The notes beneath the pieces were generated by a model. It was not told the origin of the DNA. It worked only from the letters and a program-made list of their open reading frames with translations, and searched no databases. This document shows, piece by piece, positions 1 to 4,671 of a stretch of 6,363 nt of DNA. Origin of the DNA: Chloroflexota bacterium (GTDB taxonomy: Bacteria > Chloroflexota > Anaerolineae > UBA3071); contig JACNHM010000479.1 of assembly GCA_014383605.1 (NCBI GenBank), positions 1 to 6,363 of the forward strand, written 5' to 3'. The translations under genes were made by a program, and so were the position numbers. Each line of letters begins with the position of its first letter. The stretch's first letter is position 1.

Positions 1-76
1 TGTACACGGGCAGGATCATCTCCTCCCGCGGCCGCAGCGTGAAGCGGTAGACGGCAAGACGGAATTGATCGAGCAT
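1..76 (-). CDS. cas6: Cas6-like crRNA-processing endoribonuclease, N-terminal 25 codons only
   Basis: This is a partial gene that runs off the left edge; only the first 25 codons are visible. The protein begins MLDQFRLAVYRFTLRPREEM and continues with ILPVY. A hydrophobic strand with Y-R-F-x-L, followed by a polar turn and then L-P-x-Y, is the typical opening of Cas6-family RAMP proteins, where the next residues are usually G-S-x-L-R-G. Cas6 cuts the CRISPR precursor transcript within repeats to make crRNAs. The ATG lies 11 bases after the HEPN stop codon, so it continues the same operon, but the upstream sequence has no strong Shine-Dalgarno match. The position at the end of a type III operon fits Cas6 well. 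With so few residues the family call is tentative; another RAMP protein such as an extra Cas7 or Cas5 is the main alternative. Confidence 0.6.
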   Translation of the reverse strand, partial: MLDQFRLAVYRFTLRPREEMILPVY

Positions 77-87
77 GGCATCTGTCG

Positions 88-474
88 CTAGATCGAAAGT
101 TTACGCTGCACGAACTCGGAGACCGTCTGGGCCTGGCGGTAGAACGCCGCCACCTCCTCCCGTGTGGGTCGCAGGGGGAAATCGGCCGGATAGCGCATCT
201 CCACTGCGTAGGGGGTTAGCCCCTCAATCTGGGATTCCAGCGCGGCAAATTCCGGGTCGGCCTCAAGGCACAGATCGAGTAGGTAGCCCAGGTCATGCCG
301 ATAGAGAAACGGGACGTGGCGGGCGACGAGGAAGGCCTTGAGGCTCTTTTCCACCGCCTGTTGGCAATGGAAAGCAGCAGCAGTGCAGGGATACTCGTCG
401 AATGCCTGCAACAGTTCTACAACCCGCAGATCGTCACGTGCTTTCGCCAGCCACTCTATCGCTGTGCCGTTCAT
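88..474 (-). CDS. HEPN-domain protein (putative toxin of an MNT/HEPN pair)
   Basis: The gene encodes 128 residues and is complete. The helical pattern is that of the small stand-alone HEPN family: A-x-D-D-L near residues 12-16, F-H-C-Q-Q-A-V-E-K-S-L-K-A at 35-47, R-H-D-L at 59-62, and E-M-R-Y-P at 92-96. Small HEPN proteins paired with nucleotidyltransferases are known as toxins, often RNases, held inactive by the partner. Catalytic HEPN proteins usually carry R-X4-6-H. Here the nearest candidates are R52 to H60, which are seven residues apart, and the adjacent R59-H60, and no such motif is seen near the C-terminus. RNase activity is therefore uncertain. The gene overlaps the upstream MNT gene by 41 bases, which suggests translational coupling. 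A weak GGGGAAG lies about 7 bases before the ATG. Function inside a CRISPR operon is inferred only from position. Confidence 0.87.
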   Translation of the reverse strand: MNGTAIEWLAKARDDLRVVELLQAFDEYPCTAAAFHCQQAVEKSLKAFLVARHVPFLYRHDLGYLLDLCLEADPEFAALESQIEGLTPYAVEMRYPADFPLRPTREEVAAFYRQAQTVSEFVQRKLSI

Positions 475-784
475 AGACGGTCTTCCCCGTGGTCAGAATA
501 TGGCGCACAAATGAGGTAGGATTGGCCATACAAGCCTCCATTTCGGCGGGAGTGTAGGCCAAGATGTCCACCGGCACCCGGCGCGGGCGCAGTGCCCGGC
601 TGATCATCTCCTGGCGGCGATCTCGTCGCAGGTCCGACTCCAGAATCACCAACAGGTCCACGTCGCTCTGTGGCGTAGCAGTGCCGTCGGCATGCGAGCC
701 GAACAGCACCACCTTTTCCGGCCTGACGCGCTCGATCAAGGTCTGGAGCAGGGCCTTGAGTTGGGCTTCCTGTTCAGTAGTCAT
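434..784 (-). CDS. Minimal nucleotidyltransferase (MNT/MntA-like, putative antitoxin)
   Basis: This 116-residue protein is a minimal DNA polymerase beta-type nucleotidyltransferase. The signature runs from V25 to D43 and reads V-V-L-F-G-S, then H-A-D-G, then S-D-V-D-L-L-V. G29-S30 and the metal-binding pair D41/D43 are in place. A third carboxylate, D73 in V-P-V-D-I-L, matches the usual third acidic residue, so the active site looks intact. In characterised MNT/HEPN pairs the MNT protein neutralises the HEPN toxin, in some cases by adding AMP groups to it. The start at MTTEQEAQLK is chosen because its ATG overlaps the csx10 stop as ATGA; a longer reading to 886 would only run inside csx10. 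The Shine-Dalgarno is weak, which fits coupling to csx10 translation. The last 13 codons or so overlap the HEPN gene in another frame. Confidence 0.9.
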   Translation of the reverse strand: MTTEQEAQLKALLQTLIERVRPEKVVLFGSHADGTATPQSDVDLLVILESDLRRDRRQEMISRALRPRRVPVDILAYTPAEMEACMANPTSFVRHILTTGKTVYERHSDRVAGEST

Positions 785-1848
785 GCAGACTGCTCTTTTG
801 TCGTCAATAGCCAGCGCACCCGTCCGTAGCCCAACGTCCACAGGTCGGCGAAGGTGTAGCCAGCACCATAATCGTGTCCCTCGCACGCCGCACGGTCAAA
901 TCCGTACAACTCCAGCGTCTGCCCGTTCAGACGGTAAAAGAACATGCTTTCACCCAGCGCGACCCCTTGCGCGGCGGTGAAAGCCGATCCGACGGCGACT
1001 GTGTCCAGAAACGAGACCAATCCCTTGCCCGGCTTGGCCGCCCAGCGTTCGCTCACCGCGACGCTGGCATAAGGGGTGGAGATCGTGGCGCGGAAGGCGG
1101 GCGTTTCCACCATCCTATCGGGGAGCGGCAGCAGCGGCGTCTCGGCCAGAAGCGACCCCTCGCCGGCAGGCGTGACTGCAATCTCGTCGCCGATGCGCAG
1201 TTTCACGCGCCCACAGCCGCGCGAGCGCAGCCCGCCGATGGAGAGGCGAAAGGTCGCGCCGGGATGAATCACACCCGTCGCCGCGTCGTCCACCCACACG
1301 TCGCCGTGGAACGGCACGCTCCGCGCCCGCAGCAGTTCGACCATGTGCAGCCGGCCGTCCACGTGTGTGGCCGTGGTGCGGTGCAGTTCGGTACGCCCTA
1401 CGGTCAGCGCGCCGACCGTCGGAGGGGCCGCTCTGCGCTGGCGCGGGTGTACCTCGAAGAGGTCGCCTATCAGCGCGGCCTCGACGACGCCCCGCTGCGG
1501 CCGGCGCATAGCCTGGCAATCCGGGCAGATCAGTTCATCCAGCACCTTCTCTGGCTGGAAGTCTTTGACCAGGTATCCCGCGCGGCAAGTAGGGCAGTAG
1601 TACAGGTTGCGCGGCGCAGGCAGCCACACGATCTCTCCCTTCGTGTTCACAGCCGGATACAGGTTGCCGAAGCGGAAGCGCCCGGCCAAGCCTTTATCCC
1701 AGCCGGTCTGGTAGAAGCGGGTGTTGAGCGCGCCGCCGATGGTGCTGGCCGGGACGTAGTGGAAACTGTGCCGCACGACGCGGTTGCCCCGATCGCGGCC
1801 CAGGAAGAGGCTGCTCTGCGGCACGACGGTCACGTGGTAATGTTTCAT
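781..1848 (-). CDS. csx10: Csx10-like Cas5 subunit of a type III complex, with zinc ribbon
   Basis: The protein has 355 residues from the chosen start MKHYHVTVVP. It is a RAMP-superfamily protein with the Csx10 layout: an N-terminal strand, V-P-A-S-T-I-G-G-A-L at 32-41 (the usual P-x-S-x-x-R-G region), then R-F-G-N-L-Y-P at 59-65. A zinc ribbon follows with C85-P-T-C88 and C108-P-D-C111. Residues 152-190 (R-T-E-L-H-R-T-T, then L-H-M-V-E-L-L and F-H-G-D-V) resemble the Csx10 core. A glycine-rich RAMP loop lies at 205-215 (G-G-L-R-S-R-G-C-G-R-V), and a second, L-G-Y-G-R-V, near the C-terminus, suggesting two RRM-like folds. Csx10 acts as the Cas5 subunit that holds the crRNA 5' tag next to Cas10. 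The stop of the upstream RAMP gene overlaps this ATG by one base, and a strong GGAGGAGG supports this start over a GTG at 1869. A divergent Cmr3/Csm4-type Cas5 is the alternative. Confidence 0.8.
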   Translation of the reverse strand: MKHYHVTVVPQSSLFLGRDRGNRVVRHSFHYVPASTIGGALNTRFYQTGWDKGLAGRFRFGNLYPAVNTKGEIVWLPAPRNLYYCPTCRAGYLVKDFQPEKVLDELICPDCQAMRRPQRGVVEAALIGDLFEVHPRQRRAAPPTVGALTVGRTELHRTTATHVDGRLHMVELLRARSVPFHGDVWVDDAATGVIHPGATFRLSIGGLRSRGCGRVKLRIGDEIAVTPAGEGSLLAETPLLPLPDRMVETPAFRATISTPYASVAVSERWAAKPGKGLVSFLDTVAVGSAFTAAQGVALGESMFFYRLNGQTLELYGFDRAACEGHDYGAGYTFADLWTLGYGRVRWLLTTKEQSA

Positions 1849-2729
1849 CACGCCTCCTCCTCCGGCCACTCGTTCAAGCGGAATTCGGCGTTGGGCGGGG
1901 CCAGGTCGAAGGTGACGTGCACCCAGCCGGGGACCTCGTCGGTGCCCTGCACCAGGTAGTAGGCGTGAGGCGTTCCGCCGCTCTGTAACCTGCGCTGAGT
2001 ACTCAGCGCCTTGGCGTATGATTTGGCGTAGCGGCCCAGTTTCCAGGTGATGGTCCAGCGATCGTCCTGATGCTGGAAGAGCGTACCGTTGATGGGCGAG
2101 CCGGGAATCACCGTCTCGGGGTTAGGCTGACCGCGGCGACCGGTACGCAGCCAGTCAGTCAGCGTGGCGGCCTGGGCGAAGATCGTCGTCAGCACGTCGG
2201 GGAGCGTATCGCCCACGTACAGCGCCTGGCCGCTGAAGGTTGCTCCGGCGTCCACCAACTCGACCGGGAAGTTCTGGCGGCTGCCCCCCCGTTGTCCTCC
2301 GGCCGCTTCCGTTGCCCGAAGATAACGTAACAGTTCCGTGGAGAAGGTGCGCACCGGCCCTTCCGGCAACAGGTCGTTCAGGGCGATGGCGCCGGCCTGC
2401 TCGGTGGAGCCAAAGATCTCGTCTGCTGCGTCCTCGGCGCGGTGGACGCCGCTTGCCTCCAGTGCGCCGGTGTAGAGCCCGCGCAGGAAGCCGCGCAGCG
2501 TGGAAGCGGGGACGTAGGGCGTGCCCTTCCTGTCGCGCTGGCTGCGGTGCAGTTTGACCACCTCGGGTACCCCGCCGCGCCTCGGGGGTGGGCGGTACTC
2601 TTTGGGGATCGGCCGCTCACCCAGGCATTCGTCGTCGAAGGCTTTGCCGCCGCCCTGCCCGGCTCCGATGTGCAGCGGCGTGATCGTCTCCAGTTCCACC
2701 CGCGCCAGGTATGGTACTTGCCCGCGCAT
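1848..2729 (-). CDS. RAMP-superfamily Cas7-type subunit (Csm5/Csm3-like)
   Basis: The protein has 293 residues beginning MRGQVPYLARVELETITPLH. The N-terminal T-P-L-H-I-G-A-G (17-24) is the standard start of Csm3/Csm5-type RAMPs. It is followed by P-Y-V-P-A-S-T-L-R-G-F-L-R-G at 71-84 and D-E-I-F-G-S at 103-108, the usual Cas7 landmarks. D32 and D33 lie where Csm3 proteins carry the Asp needed for target RNA cleavage, but the match is loose. The canonical glycine-rich loop is replaced by L-G-R-Y-A-K-S-Y-A-K-A-L (231-242), which is closer to Csm5-like proteins, so a cap or end-of-backbone role is likelier than the repeating subunit. The ATG lies two bases after the csm3-like stop and is preceded by a G-rich Shine-Dalgarno-like run. 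Reading further upstream to 3215 would only overlap csm3 in another frame. The RAMP call is firm; the exact subunit name is not. Confidence 0.82.
   Translation of the reverse strand: MRGQVPYLARVELETITPLHIGAGQGGGKAFDDECLGERPIPKEYRPPPRRGGVPEVVKLHRSQRDRKGTPYVPASTLRGFLRGLYTGALEASGVHRAEDAADEIFGSTEQAGAIALNDLLPEGPVRTFSTELLRYLRATEAAGGQRGGSRQNFPVELVDAGATFSGQALYVGDTLPDVLTTIFAQAATLTDWLRTGRRGQPNPETVIPGSPINGTLFQHQDDRWTITWKLGRYAKSYAKALSTQRRLQSGGTPHAYYLVQGTDEVPGWVHVTFDLAPPNAEFRLNEWPEEEA
1853..1861 (-). promoter_or_regulatory. Ribosome binding site of csx10, inside the end of the upstream RAMP gene
   Basis: The minus strand reads AGGAGGAGG ending four bases before the ATG at 1848. Two overlapping AGGAGG registers give spacings of 4 and 7 bases. 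The site lies within the Glu-Glu-Glu-Ala codons at the end of the upstream gene. It decides the csx10 start at 1848 over the in-frame GTG at 1869, which would put the site inside the coding sequence. Confidence 0.8.
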
Positions 2730-2731
2730 GG

Positions 2732-4066
2732 TTACCCCCCTTCGACCGGTGCGATCAACATCTGCGCCCAGCCCAGCCAGACCAGCAGGTCGTGCGCCCG
2801 GCGGCTCGCATCGGTCACCTTCAGGACAATCGCCGTCCCGTCCGCCTGCCGGAAGCGGGTCGGTATGTGGGAAAGTCCCGGCAGGCGCAGTTCCTCTGAC
2901 GCCCGGCTCTCCTTCTCGATGGAGCTCAGGAACTCGAAGGCAGAACGATAGTTCTCCTCCAACACCTGACCGGCCCGCTGCGTCTGGGTGATGGCGTACT
3001 CCATCTGGTTGATCTGCTCCTCGATCTGCACCTGGCTCAGGTCGCCGCCGGCCCGCAGGTCGTAGCGGCCGATGAGGACGGCCGCGTCCTCGTCGCCCTG
3101 GGGTTGCACCTGGAAATGGAAAGTGCCGTCTTCGGCCGGCGTCAGCGGGTAGAGGCGCGGGATCAGGTCGCCGCGCAGGTAGGCCTGCCCCTCGTCCGAA
3201 GAGAGCGTGGCCCAATCTTCGCCGGCCGGAACCTCGTAGACCACCGTCGCCGTGACCAATTCCTCCATCGCCGTCTCGTCAATCGGGCGCTCGATGATGC
3301 GCTCGAGTACCTCGCTGCCGCTCAGCCAGCGGTAGCCGCCGTCTCCATCCTCACGGGCAAAGGGGTCGAAACGGTACAGTTTGGGCAGATAGGTCGTGAT
3401 GCCGCACACCTCGAACGTCACGCTGCCCATGCCGCGCGACTTTTGGCCTCCCAGTTTGAAGCGGCCCTGGTTGAAAAGTTCTAGCGCCAGAAGCAAGAGT
3501 TTCAGTTCGGCCGGCAGGATGTTGGTGCATAGTATCTTGAACTCGAACTCGGCTCCGCGCGGGACGAACTCGACGCTGAATAATGCTCCGCTTTTCGCCG
3601 CGCCTGTCTTGCGGCTGATGCTCACTCCTGTTCGGTGCTGCACCACCGCGTCGCTGAGCAACCCCAGCGCCGCGTCGGTGAGGAAGGCGTCGTCGAACGA
3701 GACCTTGCTGATGCGGTTGGTGTTGCCGAAGGTGTCGCACATCATACACAGCGGCGCGTTCTCTTTGCCGCAGACCGTCTTCTCCTCCGGCGCGTCGTCG
3801 TAGCACAGCACGCCGCTGCCTTTGTAGCCATCCACGAACGTGCGGATCACCGTCTCGCACGTCGAGCGGATGGCTCCCTTGAGCGACGAGCCGGGCACGT
3901 AGGGCTCGCCCTGTACGTCCGGGCGCTGGCTGGTCGTCATCCTGATCTGGGGGATGTCCACCCCGCCCGGCGTGATGTCGCCCTGACCGGAACCGACGAG
4001 CAGCGTGCGGTTGACCTTCAGGCCTACGTCGAGAACCACTTGATTGAAAATCCTGTCCAGATTCAT
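2732..4066 (-). CDS. csm3: Csm3-like Cas7 backbone subunit with long C-terminal extension
   Basis: The protein has 444 residues. Residues 1-225 read as a full Csm3: L-L-V-G-S-G-Q-G-D at 22-30, G-G-V-D with D37 as the probable catalytic Asp for target RNA cleavage, P-Y-V-P-G-S-S-L-K-G at 55-64, a cysteine cluster (C88, C99, C107, C110) likely to bind zinc, T-F-G-N at 112-115, R-T-G-V-S-I-S-R-K-T-G at 145-155, F-V-P-R-G at 167-171, and the glycine-rich loop L-G-G-Q-K-S-R-G-M-G at 205-214. Csm3 proteins form the crRNA-binding backbone and cut target RNA every six bases. The usual length is about 210-250 residues, so roughly 200 residues are extra. This extension begins after Y-L-P-K-L near 230, contains a charged helical stretch at about 345-395, and matches nothing I recognise. 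A perfect AAGGAGG lies 5 bases before the ATG. Confidence 0.92.
   Translation of the reverse strand: MNLDRIFNQVVLDVGLKVNRTLLVGSGQGDITPGGVDIPQIRMTTSQRPDVQGEPYVPGSSLKGAIRSTCETVIRTFVDGYKGSGVLCYDDAPEEKTVCGKENAPLCMMCDTFGNTNRISKVSFDDAFLTDAALGLLSDAVVQHRTGVSISRKTGAAKSGALFSVEFVPRGAEFEFKILCTNILPAELKLLLLALELFNQGRFKLGGQKSRGMGSVTFEVCGITTYLPKLYRFDPFAREDGDGGYRWLSGSEVLERIIERPIDETAMEELVTATVVYEVPAGEDWATLSSDEGQAYLRGDLIPRLYPLTPAEDGTFHFQVQPQGDEDAAVLIGRYDLRAGGDLSQVQIEEQINQMEYAITQTQRAGQVLEENYRSAFEFLSSIEKESRASEELRLPGLSHIPTRFRQADGTAIVLKVTDASRRAHDLLVWLGWAQMLIAPVEGG
2735..2742 (-). promoter_or_regulatory. G-rich ribosome binding site of the Csm5-like gene
   Basis: The minus strand reads AAGGGGGG, ending five bases before the ATG at 2729 and lying inside the final codons of the csm3-like gene. 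It is a less canonical Shine-Dalgarno than those of the neighbours. It supports the start at 2729, immediately after the csm3 stop. Confidence 0.55.
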
Positions 4067-4071
4067 CGTTT

Positions 4072-4078
4072 CCTCCTT
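4072..4078 (-). promoter_or_regulatory. Ribosome binding site of the csm3-like gene
   Basis: The minus strand reads AAGGAGG five bases before the ATG at 4066. It is an ideal Shine-Dalgarno sequence, fixes the start codon, and lies in the 14-base gap after the small subunit gene. It suggests this backbone subunit is translated strongly, as expected for a protein needed in several copies per complex. Confidence 0.85.
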
Positions 4079-4080
4079 GC

Positions 4081-4671
4081 CTAAAGCCCCACGGCCATGC
4101 GCGCCACGCAGGGCAGGTCGGCCGTATCACGTTGCAACTGGTCTGCGATTTGCCGGCACTTTTCGGCCAGCGATTCCCGGCCGGTCAGAGTGCCCAGAGC
4201 CGCCACCGCCTGCGTGGTCTGCGTTACGTTGCTCGCGTAGGGCCGTGTCTGATTGAGCAGCCACTCGTCCTTATCGGCAAATGCCTTGAACTTCCAGGTC
4301 AGCACCGAAAGCCAGTCGGTCAGCAGGCGGTGCAGCGTGCGGCGGTCGCCGGCGTCGGAGAGCGCGTCGTGCCGGTCAGCGAACTGGCGCAGCACGGCGC
4401 ACAGCACATCGAAGGCGTCAGTCTCGTCGCTCTTGAACTCTTTTCTGGAACGGGTCAGCCAGCCGCCCAGCAGCCCAAACTCAATGCGCAGTTCATCGGC
4501 TTCGCGGCGCAGGCAGTGGTACTGCAGCACCTCAGAGATGCCCTGCACTTTTCTCGTGGAGACGCCCCTCTGGGCGAAGCGCGCCGCGATGTAGTTGGCG
4601 ACCGGTTCCAACTCCGCCAGTGTCGGCCATTCCCCGGCCAAGGTGGATTTACGTGCTTGTTTCGCCGTCAT
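4081..4671 (-). CDS. Putative type III small subunit (Cas11/Csm2-like), enlarged
   Basis: The protein has 196 residues from MTAKQARKST. No catalytic motif or membrane segment is visible. The sequence looks mostly alpha-helical, with predicted helices around 17-35, 38-75, 83-103, 110-132 and 165-182. Residues 20-100 resemble Csm2 in general layout: a helix containing A-N-Y-I-A-A-R-F-A, then G-V-S-T-R-K-V, a turn-helix resembling the T-x-Q-x-R-K region, then a longer helix ending in a Phe/Leu-rich segment. Small subunits line the belly of the effector and contact target RNA. Most are about 110-150 residues, so this one is longer. The main support is position: it starts at an ATGA overlap with the cas10 stop and precedes csm3, the usual csm2 slot. 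It could instead be a subtype-specific protein of unknown role. The family call is moderate. Confidence 0.65.
   Translation of the reverse strand: MTAKQARKSTLAGEWPTLAELEPVANYIAARFAQRGVSTRKVQGISEVLQYHCLRREADELRIEFGLLGGWLTRSRKEFKSDETDAFDVLCAVLRQFADRHDALSDAGDRRTLHRLLTDWLSVLTWKFKAFADKDEWLLNQTRPYASNVTQTTQAVAALGTLTGRESLAEKCRQIADQLQRDTADLPCVARMAVGL

Noticed and set aside
785..886. Upstream extension of the MNT gene to 886
   Set aside because: It lies wholly inside csx10. The ATG at 784 overlaps the csx10 stop in the usual ATGA way, and the nucleotidyltransferase fold starts just after it.
1849..1869. GTG start for csx10 at 1869
   Set aside because: The added residues (M-A-G-G-G-G-V) simply translate the Shine-Dalgarno region, and the ATG at 1848 is ideally spaced from it.
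874..1959. Long open frame on the plus strand opposite csx10
   Set aside because: It is an antisense frame typical of GC-rich DNA. Its product is Arg/His/Gln-rich with no family pattern, and it lies opposite a well-supported csx10.
2730..3215. N-terminal extension of the Csm5-like gene upstream of 2729
   Set aside because: The extra 162 residues are Arg/Pro/Gly-rich and overlap the csm3-like gene in another frame. The RAMP start T-P-L-H-I-G follows the ATG at 2729 at the normal distance.
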